In this document: in pieces, positions 27,862 to 36,385 of the stretch
Layout of the letters: every line of letters begins with the position of its first letter
Position numbering within the stretch: the first letter of the stretch is position 1
DNA from: Psychrobacter pacificensis
Lineage (GTDB): Bacteria > Pseudomonadota > Gammaproteobacteria > Pseudomonadales > Moraxellaceae
Length of the DNA stretch: 39,526 nucleotides
Reading direction: 5' to 3'
Assembly (NCBI RefSeq): GCF_900101915.1
Contig: NZ_FNAL01000023.1
Location: 1 to 39,526 of the forward strand
Notes under the pieces: model-generated
Seen by the model: the letters and a program-made list of their open reading frames with translations, nothing else
Told to the model about the DNA's origin: nothing
Databases searched by the model: none
Position numbers and translations under genes: made by a program

Positions 27862-28161
27862 TTATTGGTTATGTTTTATCAAATGATATAAATAAAGCAA
27901 TATGTGCCAAATAATCCAAGCAGCCACCAACACCCAAAGGCTGATACCAACCATGAGTAACATCATTCTGACCCATATATCGAGGCAGCCATTGCAGATA
28001 TTTGGCAAATAGACTGAGCCCATGTTTGACATCATCAGCAACCAAAACCCAAGTGCGAGTATGACACCGGTACAAATGACGATAAAGGCTCTTTTGTCAA
28101 TCATCTTCAATGAGGCTCGCCACTTAGGACAAGCTGTCAGTTCTGATGAGTAGTTACTCAT
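27862..28161 (-). CDS. Small two-helix membrane protein with CxxC, unknown function
   Basis: About 99 residues from the preferred ATG at 28159-28161 (GAGA nine bases upstream); in-frame ATG and TTG codons up to 28176 are alternatives. The polar N-terminus includes CPKW. Two hydrophobic segments (about 23-45 and 64-90) flank a short loop with ICNGCLD, a CxxC that could bind metal or form a disulphide. No known family was recognised. It converges on the CDF gene, its stop codon lying only 34 bp from the transporter's, and its own upstream neighbour is divergent. Confidence 0.65.
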   Translation of the reverse strand: MSNYSSELTACPKWRASLKMIDKRAFIVICTGVILALGFWLLMMSNMGSVYLPNICNGCLDIWVRMMLLMVGISLWVLVAAWIIWHILLYLYHLIKHNQ

Positions 28162-28406
28162 AACGGTCATTCTCAATAATCTGATTGGCTATAAATCATT
28201 GTTGTCTTACATAGTATTAAAAATGAAAACCTATGAGCCAATAAAATAATAAGGTTTCACTTAAGTTTGCCTAAAACTTGTTTCTACGATTGTAATAGCA
28301 TGTTAAAACTGATGAAAAACCCTATCTCTCGACCATATTTTTGATATAAATTCTGTATACTTAAGACTGAATACCCCTTTTCACGATCTATTGATGATAT
28401 AACATT

Positions 28407-29111
28407 ATGTCTAGACGTTCAGCACCCTTTGTCGCCCCAGACTATATCGATGATCCTACGTCAAAAGACGGCAAAAAACACGCCAAAGTTTTGCTATCAA
28501 CGCTGCAAGAAGATATTGCAAACTTTCGTCATGAGCAATTTCCGCCTGATATTTTGCGCCAGATTCGCGATATGCCTATCTATGAAGGCAACTTAGCAGA
28601 GGTACAGGCTTATCAGCAACGTTGGCAAAATCTACTTGAGCGCGCCAAGGATTTTTATCCAGCGGCCAATATGCCACCTGATTATCTGCCACTGCCTGCC
28701 AGTCTTGAGATACCGCAGTTTATCTACCATGTTCAGCGCCTACATTTGACCAAAACGCGAGCCAAGGAATCTAAAAGCTTTGGCTCAGTTGGGGCACTGA
28801 CTGATAAATGTGGTGACTATACTGATGATGAAGTCGCTCGCATGACAGCGGTACTGGATAATGATGACGACGCTCGTTTGGTCGCTCATCGTGAGTTTAT
28901 TGATCTGCGCGCTTATGTGTTTTGCCGCGATAGCAAGGGTGAGATGCTAGAGCCTGAACGGGTACGTTTTTATCGTACTGGTCTTATTGTCCATGCTTTG
29001 CCTGATTTTAAGATTGTCGACAGCAGGCAAACACCGCGCAAGCGCCGCAACGACGCTTATAACAATCCGCTTGCAGATAATGGTGTTTGGAAGATTTATC
29101 GCAAAAAATAA
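28407..29111 (+). CDS. Hypothetical cytoplasmic protein
   Basis: I do not recognise this 234-residue soluble protein. It has no signal peptide or membrane segment and is rich in charged residues. It is helical in the first half (DGKKHAKVLLSTLQEDIANF, QAYQQRWQNLLERAKDF) and has a more mixed C-terminal half (LIVHALPDFKIVDSRQTPRK) ending in a basic tail (KIYRKK). Only two cysteines are present. The ATG follows a weak ribosome site. It lies 90 bp before the Kef-type antiporter on the same strand and may share its transcript, but it does not resemble the known ancillary proteins KefF or KefG. Confidence 0.75.
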   Translation: MSRRSAPFVAPDYIDDPTSKDGKKHAKVLLSTLQEDIANFRHEQFPPDILRQIRDMPIYEGNLAEVQAYQQRWQNLLERAKDFYPAANMPPDYLPLPASLEIPQFIYHVQRLHLTKTRAKESKSFGSVGALTDKCGDYTDDEVARMTAVLDNDDDARLVAHREFIDLRAYVFCRDSKGEMLEPERVRFYRTGLIVHALPDFKIVDSRQTPRKRRNDAYNNPLADNGVWKIYRKK

Positions 29112-29201
29112 TGTATGTTTATGCTATATTTTTTCGCGAGTCTAATTTTAGTTATACCCGTTTTAAATTGCTTATTTTGTCCTAATTTCTGAGGATTCCA
29201 G

Positions 29202-31088
29202 ATGTTCGCTGCCGCCGCCGGCTCACCAAATTTAATGTTACAGGCCACTATCTTTTTGGGAGCAGCGCTGCTCTTTGTTCCCCTTGGTAAACGCTTCGGT
29301 ATTGCAACGGTCCTAGGCTACCTCATCACAGGGCTTATATTGGGTCCAAGCGGTTTGGATGTGGCGGGTGATGCTGAAAGTCTACTGCACTTTTCAGAGT
29401 TTGGCGTGGTCATGCTGCTATTTATCATCGGGCTTGAGCTGCAGCCATCGCGGCTTTGGGCGCTGCGTCGCTCTATATTCGTTCTTGGCGGTCTACAGGT
29501 TGGGCTGACTGGTACACTATTGATGGGGCTATTGCACCATTTTTTCGCCTTACAGCTAGATACTGCTTTTATCGTTGGCTTTGGTTTAGCACTCTCCTCG
29601 ACCGCTTTTGTGCTACAGATATTGACCGAAAAACAGCAACTTTCGAGCACACATGGCCGCGAAGCTTTTACTATCTTACTATTCCAAGATATCGCGGTTA
29701 TTCCTTTATTAGCAGTCATTCCGTTCCTATCGGGGGTTCGTGAGCAAAGCTACGATTTACTGTATTTTGGGAAAGTATTTGCCGTGTTTGCTGGTCTCAT
29801 CTTTGCCAGTCGTTATGTGGTTCGACCATTCTTTAAGTTTGTGGCCTCAAGCGGCGCTTCAGAACTACTAACAGCGGTCGCGTTGTTTATTGTCATGGGC
29901 GTGTCTATTTTGATGGGTCAAATTGGTCTATCAATGGCACTAGGTGCATTTTTGACAGGCGTGTTGTTAGCTGACTCTGAGTATCGACACGAGTTAGAAG
30001 CCAGTATCGAGCCGTTTAAAGGATTGCTATTGGGTCTATTTTTCATGTCGGTCGGTATGCTCACTGACGTCAAACTCATTTTGGCCAAGCCGATATTTAT
30101 CATTGGCTGTGCCCTCGCCTTAATGTTTATCAAATTTGCAGTGATTGCAGCCATTGCCAAAGTATCTGGCAACCGCGGGCCAACCAGTATCAGATTGGGT
30201 GTGACCTTGGCACAAGGCGGTGAATTTGCCTTTGTTCTGTTCAGTGTCGCCACCGCCCAAAGTGTCTTACGTCCTGATCTTGCCAATACGCTAAACCTTG
30301 TCGTTACGATCTCAATGGCACTGACACCATTAGCCTTTTTGTTGTTAGAAAAAATAGGCGAACCATTATTTGCCAAACGCAAACCAAGTCGAGAATACGA
30401 CACCATTCCCGATCATGAGCATCAGGTAATTATCGCAGGCTTTGGCCGAGTCGGTCAGATCATTGGTCGTGTGCTTCGTATGCATAATATTGAATTCACA
30501 GCCATTGAACGTTCTGCCAACCGAGTAGATTTCGTGCGTAAATTTGGTAACCAAGTCTATTACGGCGATCCAAAAAACCCTGAGATTCTACGAGCTGCCG
30601 GTATTCAAAAGGCGCGTGTCTTTATTTTGGCAATCGATGATTTAGAGCGCTCCATCACTACCGCTCAGTATTTACGCAAAAACTATCCTGAGCTGATTGT
30701 ATTAGCCAGGGCGCGGGATCGTCAGCATTACTACCGCTTACGCGAAGTTGGTGTGCGTCACATTTGGCGTGAGACTTACTTGTCATCTTTAGACATGTCA
30801 CGTGAATCGCTACAGCTACTCGGTATCTCTCCGGAAAAAGCTCGAGAGACAGTAAAAACATTCCGTGATTATGATGATGACTTAATTGAGCGTCAGCAAG
30901 CCATTTACGATGATGAAGCCAGCATGATTGAGTCTGCACAATCAGCGATGGCAGAGCTTGAAAGCCTATTTGATGAAGATATCGGCAAAGCGCGCAAGAT
31001 GGATTTGACCGATTTCTACGACGCCTTAAAGAGCCAAGCGACGCCAGTTGACGAACCACACGATACCGCAACAGACTCTAAACACTAG
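29202..31088 (+). CDS. Kef-type K+/H+ antiporter (CPA2 family) with RCK domain
   Basis: A 628-residue inner-membrane protein. About twelve membrane helices (residues 10-385) belong to the CPA2 Na+/H+ exchanger fold, with GLILGPSGLDV, LLFIIGLELQPSRLW and ILLFQDIAVIPLLAVIPFL. The Kef signature SEYRHELEASIEPFKGLLLG, followed by LFFMSVGM, marks it as KefB/KefC-like. A cytoplasmic RCK/TrkA-N domain follows with the nucleotide-binding motif IIAGFGRVGQIIGR (about 406-419), then an acidic C-terminal tail. Kef systems release K+ and acidify the cytoplasm to protect against electrophiles, gated by glutathione adducts. Which of KefB or KefC it matches best is not decided here. A terminator follows at 31107-31147. 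Confidence 0.9.
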   Translation: MFAAAAGSPNLMLQATIFLGAALLFVPLGKRFGIATVLGYLITGLILGPSGLDVAGDAESLLHFSEFGVVMLLFIIGLELQPSRLWALRRSIFVLGGLQVGLTGTLLMGLLHHFFALQLDTAFIVGFGLALSSTAFVLQILTEKQQLSSTHGREAFTILLFQDIAVIPLLAVIPFLSGVREQSYDLLYFGKVFAVFAGLIFASRYVVRPFFKFVASSGASELLTAVALFIVMGVSILMGQIGLSMALGAFLTGVLLADSEYRHELEASIEPFKGLLLGLFFMSVGMLTDVKLILAKPIFIIGCALALMFIKFAVIAAIAKVSGNRGPTSIRLGVTLAQGGEFAFVLFSVATAQSVLRPDLANTLNLVVTISMALTPLAFLLLEKIGEPLFAKRKPSREYDTIPDHEHQVIIAGFGRVGQIIGRVLRMHNIEFTAIERSANRVDFVRKFGNQVYYGDPKNPEILRAAGIQKARVFILAIDDLERSITTAQYLRKNYPELIVLARARDRQHYYRLREVGVRHIWRETYLSSLDMSRESLQLLGISPEKARETVKTFRDYDDDLIERQQAIYDDEASMIESAQSAMAELESLFDEDIGKARKMDLTDFYDALKSQATPVDEPHDTATDSKH

Positions 31089-31106
31089 CAAAAACTAGAT
31101 AGGTAT

Positions 31107-31147
31107 AGCCCCTAGTCAGATAGACAGTTTTTAGGGGCTTGTTTTTT
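31107..31147 (+). terminator. Intrinsic terminator of the Kef gene, overlapping the convergent gene's stop codon
   Basis: AGCCCCTA (31107-31114) pairs with TAGGGGCT (31132-31139) around a 17-nt loop, followed by GTTTTTTATT. The left arm contains the stop codon (31112-31114) of the minus-strand gene ending there, so the two transcripts overlap at their 3' ends. Confidence 0.8.
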
Positions 31148-32041
31148 ATTTAGTGAGCTTGTGCAATCCCAGTTATCACTGTCTGGTATATGATAAAAAA
31201 CCAATGTCTGCTCGTTCAGATAGCGGATTGGAAATGTCACGTTCTGGATCGTAGCAATTACCGCGCAATCCGTCTCTAGCACACCAGCCGCTTGACTATC
31301 GACATGCATACGTACCTGTTGCTGCTCGGTACTGAGTGGCAAATCTACAGGACACCGCCCAGTCTGCTGATAAATCAACGCCACTCGGTTTTGGGCATTT
31401 TTGGCAATGTCATAAGCATCAAATAGCACCTCATTTTCTTTTGGTTTGGCGATAATAGGTAAAAACTGCACCTTAATGACCAATAATGCAAAGGCGAAAA
31501 AACCAAACCCCAATGCTAAGCCAAATAAACTGACGCCGCCTTCTTTTTTCAAATGCGCTTGTTGTGCCGCCTCATCACGTGGATAATCGTTAATCGCATC
31601 CGCGATCTCACGTCGCGCCATCCGGTAATAATATGCATCTGTCCAGCGTGCCACCATAGCAGACCAAAACAACCAAATAATCGCAGCAATACCGATCCGC
31701 GTCGCCATTTGATAAACGTCTGGCACATAAGACATCGCCACAAACTCAAAGGCAACAAGCACAATGGCGACATTAAGCTGAATAAATGACCATCCTGCCA
31801 CGCTATACACAATGGCATCCATATAGCGTTTACGGTATAACAGCCAAGGAAACGTCATAAAAAATGCAGCCCAATGCCATTTTGGCGACAGATAGCCTTG
31901 CTGATCAAACTGCTCAAAGCGCTTGAGATAATAGCGCTGGGTACGATCACCGATAAACCATTGATCCAGTTGCTTGCGTTTAGCAGGTGTTAATGACTCT
32001 TGATAAAACGGTGGCGGTGAATCTGTCTCAATAAATAGCAT
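31112..32041 (-). CDS. DUF2628 membrane protein with C-terminal pilin-like domain
   Basis: A 309-residue protein in two parts. Residues about 35-175 fit DUF2628, a small inner-membrane domain: YLKRFEQFDQQGYLSPKWHW, then AAFFMTFPWLLYRKRY, membrane helices, DAYYYRMARREI and the closing KKEGGVSLFG. A further hydrophobic helix (about 176-198) leads into a soluble tail. That tail resembles the globular part of a type IV pilin: AKNAQNRVALIYQQTGRCPV, strands, and a terminal disulphide-loop pattern DNWDCTSSLNKKQAPKNC, matching the W-x-C...P-x-x-C ending of Gram-negative pilins. No prepilin peptidase site is present, so the pilin-like head would stay anchored by the DUF2628 helices. Function unknown. 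It starts at the ATG 32041. Confidence 0.75.
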   Translation of the reverse strand: MLFIETDSPPPFYQESLTPAKRKQLDQWFIGDRTQRYYLKRFEQFDQQGYLSPKWHWAAFFMTFPWLLYRKRYMDAIVYSVAGWSFIQLNVAIVLVAFEFVAMSYVPDVYQMATRIGIAAIIWLFWSAMVARWTDAYYYRMARREIADAINDYPRDEAAQQAHLKKEGGVSLFGLALGFGFFAFALLVIKVQFLPIIAKPKENEVLFDAYDIAKNAQNRVALIYQQTGRCPVDLPLSTEQQQVRMHVDSQAAGVLETDCAVIATIQNVTFPIRYLNEQTLVFYHIPDSDNWDCTSSLNKKQAPKNCLSD

Positions 32042-32234
32042 GGCAATACGCTCTACTGACTCTAAAAAACATCCTTAACGATGACACTATGATAACGCTA
32101 AAACCCATATCTAGGATAGAGAAACGACAGAACTGAGCAGCAAACGCGCTAAAATAAGATTGTACGTTCACAGTTGTATGGATTTGACTTATAATGAGTC
32201 AACATCACCCACTTAATTAAGCCTTACAAATCCT

Positions 32235-33074
32235 ATGAGTCAACATTCTGATATCAATGACACCATCAACAGCCTTGACACTACTGATGAGCAAACCTCT
32301 AATAATACTAGTGCGCCTATCGATACGGATACAAACGCTAGACATGAGATAGAACCTGGCTCTGACAAACATATCCGCATCGTTAATACTTTTATGAAGC
32401 GGCGTACGCACATGAACAAAAACGCCGAGCTAGCACTTACCGCGCCAGAGTTTTCTGAGTATCTGGTCAATAACAGTTTCGGCAATGGCGATCTTTCAGG
32501 TATTGATGATTTGCGAGCATTGTTCGCTGATAGTCCAAATGGTTCTGACGCACCGCTGACCTTGGAGATTGGTTTTGGTTTGGGTGATTCATTTATCGAG
32601 ATGGCAGCCGCAGAGCCCGCGCGCAATTTTGTCGGTGTCGAAGTGCATGAGCCAGGTATTGGTAAATGCGCTTATATGGCAGGAACGCAGAACTTGAGCA
32701 ATGTCAAAATCATCAATGGCGATGCTATTCAATTGCTGAAGCAATTACCAGAAAATCATATTGACCGTATCCAGCTTTACTTCCCTGATCCATGGCAAAA
32801 GAAGCGTCATTACAAACGCCGTTTCGTCAGTCCTGAGCGTATGGCTATCGTTACGCGCAGTCTAAAACAAGGCGGCTGGTTTCATACAGCCACGGATTGG
32901 GAGCACTATGCATTTTGGATGGTTGAGGTATTGGATGGGTTTGCTGGATTGACCAACAAAGCAGGCGCAGGCAACTTCACCGACCGTCCTGACTTTCGTC
33001 CAATGACCAAATTTGAGCGCCGCGGCCTTGAGCGTGGTCACGGGGTCTGGGATTTGATCTATATCAAAGACTAG
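32235..33074 (+). CDS. trmB: tRNA (guanine-N7-)-methyltransferase
   Basis: TrmB methylates N7 of G46 in the tRNA variable loop using S-adenosylmethionine. The catalytic part shows the SAM-binding motif [15 protein letters not shown] (about 112-126), [14 protein letters not shown], and the signature [20 protein letters not shown], with [10 protein letters not shown] and the conserved ending [17 protein letters not shown]. At 279 residues it is about 40 longer than E. coli TrmB because of a Ser/Thr/Asp-rich N-terminal extension (about residues 1-45). The ribosome site before ATG 32235 is weak, so a later start is possible. It is a single gene with its own terminator at 33106-33135. Confidence 0.96.
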   Translation: MSQHSDINDTINSLDTTDEQTSNNTSAPIDTDTNARHEIEPGSDKHIRIVNTFMKRRTHMNKNAELALTAPEFSEYLVNNSFGNGDLSGIDDLRALFADSPNGSDAPLTLEIGFGLGDSFIEMAAAEPARNFVGVEVHEPGIGKCAYMAGTQNLSNVKIINGDAIQLLKQLPENHIDRIQLYFPDPWQKKRHYKRRFVSPERMAIVTRSLKQGGWFHTATDWEHYAFWMVEVLDGFAGLTNKAGAGNFTDRPDFRPMTKFERRGLERGHGVWDLIYIKD

Positions 33075-33105
33075 CAAACACAATCTTGCTATCGATAATT
33101 TTGAC

Positions 33106-33135
33106 AAAGCGGCTATTCTATTTAGCCGCTTTTTT
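33106..33135 (+). terminator. Intrinsic terminator of trmB
   Basis: A 10-bp stem (33106-33115 with 33123-33132), a 7-nt loop and a run of T, 31 bp after the trmB stop codon. Confidence 0.92.
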
Positions 33136-33777
33136 ATGCCCGTTTATAAGCTTGCTATCACAGCAATAAATATGCTTGGCGGGTCGTTGGTTGCTTTTAT
33201 CTCGTCATACTCTTGACTTCAAAGCCCTATAGTATGGTAATACGTGGAAGAATCACAAATTGTAATTATGTGAAACATAGCGGCCAGAGCACAGTTTGTC
33301 AACGAAAAATCATCTTCAACGCACAATATTGGAAGCTTGCAATATATAACCTATACACGCAAGCATAGATACCATAAGGGCTTCAAGAGTTCTCCCCATA
33401 AGCTGTGGATAACCCTGTGTATAAGTGGCCACTTGACAACCATATGCCTAGGTAACTTAAAGGTTAAGATAAAATCGTTCATTTTTTGTACAATTTAAAA
33501 ATCATTTAAAAACAATAACTTATATTAAATATAAAGCCATAAAAAATTATTTTAAATATTTTTAAAAATAATTTAGCCGTTTATAATGTTTCACAACCAG
33601 TAAAAATGAGTACATTATTTGCTGTGGACAACTCATAAGTCTATTGACAAACATAGCTGTTATCAGTTTCAAAAACACATTTGAAGAGATGGCTATCTTC
33701 GTGAATCCTCACTCTTATATCGTACGACATTCAGTGTCGTTTAGCGTCGTCCAAGACTCAATATCGCGCTTGGATTT
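33136..33777. other. AT-rich non-coding region with DnaA-box-like sites (trmB-recA spacer, left part)
   Basis: No plausible gene on either strand. Two 9-mers match the DnaA-box consensus TTWTNCACA on the minus strand and stand 3 bp apart (33404-33412 and 33416-33424). A third with one mismatch is at 33623-33631 (TGTGGACAA), in the same orientation. Between them, about 33477-33590, the sequence is extremely AT-rich (runs such as TTTAAATATTTTTAAAAATA). A perfect 6-bp hairpin lies at 33724-33740. Whether this is a replication-linked site, a regulatory region or relaxed spacer is open. Confidence 0.5.
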
Positions 33778-34110
33778 TGTTATAATTACTCTATCGAATC
33801 AATAGCACTACAGAGATTCAGATAGCTATTAGCCGTTAATATCCGACTCAAAAGCTATTGTAACTGTGATTGATTATGAACTTATTTTTACTTCTCTCGT
33901 TATTTAATTTTACTGTATAGTAGAGCGATATCTCGATATTACTACTGATAGCAGTCATATGACAACCTGTGTATTTAAGCCAGTTGTCAGAGCGCGAATA
34001 GCTATATGATTTATCTTATTAGCGCTGCTCAGTATGCACCAGTTATCACTCTTAGACGTATAAATCTTTTATCTATAGCGCCAAATCAATTATCAAAAAA
34101 GGAATCCAGT
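33778..34110 (+). promoter_or_regulatory. Candidate recA promoter and long 5' leader
   Basis: TGT followed by TATAAT (33781-33786) is a full extended -10 element. If it drives recA, the leader is about 320 nt. The leader contains a perfect 7-bp inverted repeat (33960-33966 with 33983-33989, spacer 16) and a direct repeat CGATAT near 33930. A closer promoter was not obvious. No CTGT-N8-ACAG LexA box was found. The ribosome site AAGGA lies eight bases before the recA ATG. Confidence 0.5.
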
Positions 34111-35163
34111 ATGGACGACAATAAAGCCAAAGCCCTCAAAGCGGCATTAGGTCAAATTGAAAAGCAATTTGGTAAAAATACCATCATGCATCTGGGTGAT
34201 GATTCAGCCATTCTTGATGCCGATGTGGTCTCAACAGGTTCTCTTGGTCTAGATATCGCACTTGGTATTGGTGGATTGCCGAAGGGTCGTATCATCGAGA
34301 TCTACGGCCCTGAGAGCTCAGGTAAAACCACAATGACCTTGCAAGCAATCGCGGAGTGTCAAAAACAAGGCGGCACCTGTGCATTTATCGATGCTGAGCA
34401 TGCGCTTGACCCTGTGTATGCACGCAAGCTAGGCGTCAATACCGACGACTTATTACTGTCACAGCCTGATAACGGTGAGCAAGCGCTTGAAATTACTGAC
34501 ATGCTCGTGCGTTCAGGCGCAATCGATATGATCGTTGTTGACTCGGTTGCTGCCTTGACTCCGCGTGCAGAAATTGAAGGCGAGATGGGCGACTCACATA
34601 TGGGCCTACAAGCGCGTCTGATGAGCCAAGCGCTACGTAAGATTACTGGTAATGCTAAACGCTCTAATTGTATGGTTGTGTTTATTAACCAAATCCGTAT
34701 GAAAATTGGTGTTATGTTTGGTAGCCCAGAGACTACAACTGGTGGTAATGCCCTTAAATTCTACGCCTCTGTACGTATGGACATTCGCCGCATTGGTGCG
34801 GTCAAAAATGGCGATGACATCATCGGTAACCAAACTCGTGTTAAAGTCATCAAGAACAAAATGGCACCGCCGTTCCGCCAAGCTGAGTTTGAGATTACTT
34901 ATGGCGAAGGTACCAACCACTTGGCCGAAGTGATTGACTTGGGTGTCGAGATTGGCGCGGTTGGTAAGGCAGGTTCTTGGTACAGCTATGGCGATGAAAA
35001 AATCGGTCAAGGTAAAGCCAACTCTGTGCTTTTCTTAAAAGAAAACCCTGCTATCGCCAAAGAGATCGAAGATAAAATTCGTGATGAAAAGCTTGGTAAG
35101 AAAAAAGATAGCAAAGCGCCTGAAACTGACGATGTAGAACTGGCACCTGACTCTGTACAATAA
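34111..35163 (+). CDS. recA: Recombinase RecA
   Basis: RecA forms the nucleoprotein filament for homologous recombination and DNA repair and acts as co-protease in SOS-type responses. The 350-residue protein begins [20 protein letters not shown]. It carries Walker [10 protein letters not shown] (about 66-74), the catalytic Glu in [10 protein letters not shown], Walker [13 protein letters not shown], the loops L1 ([20 protein letters not shown]) and L2 ([20 protein letters not shown]), and an acidic C-terminal tail. The ATG at 34111 is chosen for its ribosome site and conserved N-terminus, although the frame is open to 34006. recX follows 46 bp downstream. Confidence 0.99.
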   Translation: MDDNKAKALKAALGQIEKQFGKNTIMHLGDDSAILDADVVSTGSLGLDIALGIGGLPKGRIIEIYGPESSGKTTMTLQAIAECQKQGGTCAFIDAEHALDPVYARKLGVNTDDLLLSQPDNGEQALEITDMLVRSGAIDMIVVDSVAALTPRAEIEGEMGDSHMGLQARLMSQALRKITGNAKRSNCMVVFINQIRMKIGVMFGSPETTTGGNALKFYASVRMDIRRIGAVKNGDDIIGNQTRVKVIKNKMAPPFRQAEFEITYGEGTNHLAEVIDLGVEIGAVGKAGSWYSYGDEKIGQGKANSVLFLKENPAIAKEIEDKIRDEKLGKKKDSKAPETDDVELAPDSVQ

Positions 35164-35209
35164 TGGTCTGTCTATTATCAGTAGCTGCTATAAATAATCA
35201 TGACTTATT

Positions 35210-36295
35210 ATGAAAATTAAAACATTGGCTGAAATCTTAGCTGAGTCGGAAACCGGCTCAGCTAGTTCTGTTGATAGCAAACGAAAAAAACCTACTAAAC
35301 ACTCCTATCAAAACACATCTAACAAATCAGGTAAATCTAGCAAGCTTTCTAAAGTCCCAGATCAAGATCATTCAAGCACTAGTGAGCCTACTGTTGACAC
35401 ATCATATTTTGAAGAATCTTCTGCTAAGATAAAAAAAAACTCTAAATCCAAAAAACGTAAAAAACGCTTTCATCCAGCTGCTAACTTCACCGCTGAGTCA
35501 AGCGATACACCTGCTTATCAGCCACCTGAAGCACAAACCATCAAAGAGATGCTGGCCGAGGTCAAGAACAGCGTACATAGTGGTGATGCAGAGAATGACA
35601 TAGCTGAAAACGACAACTATGCTCCCTCGTTTGAGCAATCAGAATGCGGAAGTGAACGTCCATCATTTGATGATAGTGCAGTAGAAAACCAAAACGATAA
35701 TATACCAGCCGCGCTTAAAGCTTACCTGCGTACCCCAGAGCAAAAACAAGCAGAGATTGATGCTATCAAAGCTGAGAGCCGGCTACGTTGGCTTGCCTTC
35801 TATTACTTGTCACGACGCGAATACGGCAAAGCTGAGCTCAAGCAAAAGCTAATCGACAAAGAACAAGACCCAGAAAAAATAGATGCCCTACTTGATGAGT
35901 TTGAGGAAAAAGGCTATCAAAGTGACTACCGCACCACTCTTATGCTGATACGTGAGAATATCCGTAAAGGTCGGGGACGCGGGCGTATCAAGCAAGAGTT
36001 CTATCGCAAAAAAATCGCGATGCCAGGTAACATCGATGAATTGATTGATATGGCAAATAGTGAGTCTGAAGAGTTTAGTGAGTTTGTAGATGATAGCTCA
36101 GACAGTCTGGTAGATGGGGTAGATTGGCTAAAACTGGCTGTGGTAGCCCGTACCAAAAAATACGGTGATGACTTACCTACTGAGCAAAAAGACAAAGCCA
36201 AACAACTGCGATTTTTGCAGTACCGAGGGTTCAATACAGATATCTGCTTTGCAGCACTCAACTACACAGTGGAAACCTTAGATGAGCGATTTTAA
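35210..36295 (+). CDS. recX: RecX-family regulatory protein with long N-terminal extension
   Basis: RecX binds RecA filaments and modulates their activity. The C-terminal half (about residues 184-361) is a typical RecX made of three-helix repeats: LRWLAFYYLSRREYGKAELK, DALLDEFEEKGYQSDYRTTL, NIRKGRGRGRIKQEFYRKKI and the final AKQLRFLQYRGFNTD. The first 185 residues are unlike standard RecX (E. coli 166 residues). They are low-complexity, Lys/Ser/Thr/Asp-rich, with a basic patch (KIKKNSKSKKRKKRFHP), and look disordered. A short motif occurs twice in it: TLAEILAE near residue 5 and TIKEMLAE near residue 110. The gene is 46 bp behind recA with no terminator between, so it is probably co-transcribed. 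The ribosome site before ATG 35210 is weak. Confidence 0.88.
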   Translation: MKIKTLAEILAESETGSASSVDSKRKKPTKHSYQNTSNKSGKSSKLSKVPDQDHSSTSEPTVDTSYFEESSAKIKKNSKSKKRKKRFHPAANFTAESSDTPAYQPPEAQTIKEMLAEVKNSVHSGDAENDIAENDNYAPSFEQSECGSERPSFDDSAVENQNDNIPAALKAYLRTPEQKQAEIDAIKAESRLRWLAFYYLSRREYGKAELKQKLIDKEQDPEKIDALLDEFEEKGYQSDYRTTLMLIRENIRKGRGRGRIKQEFYRKKIAMPGNIDELIDMANSESEEFSEFVDDSSDSLVDGVDWLKLAVVARTKKYGDDLPTEQKDKAKQLRFLQYRGFNTDICFAALNYTVETLDERF

Positions 36296-36321
36296 AACTT
36301 TAATACTACTATAATAGACAT

Positions 36322-36350
36322 AAAAAAGAGCACGTCGTTAGACGCACTCT
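36322..36350 (-). terminator. Intrinsic terminator of the YidB-like gene
   Basis: On the minus strand AGAG and CGTC arms pair with GACG and CTCT (a 2-nt internal loop between), 4-nt loop, followed by TTTTTTA. It lies 36 bp after the stop codon of the gene at 36386-37099 and between convergent genes. Confidence 0.65.
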
Positions 36351-36385
36351 AAATTTATGACCCTAAGCTTTTTTAACTCAGTCTG

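Noticed and set aside
27857..27869. ACCAAT-T-ATTGGT palindrome between the CDF gene and its convergent neighbour
   Set aside because: The loop would be one base and there is no T-tract, so it is not a terminator; more likely chance.
34006..34110. Longer recA start adding 35 residues
   Set aside because: The extra residues do not resemble RecA, and AAGGA precedes the ATG at 34111, where the conserved N-terminus begins.
33778..34110. LexA (SOS) operator before recA
   Set aside because: No CTGT-N8-ACAG match was found by eye; Moraxellaceae such as Acinetobacter lack a classical LexA, which agrees.
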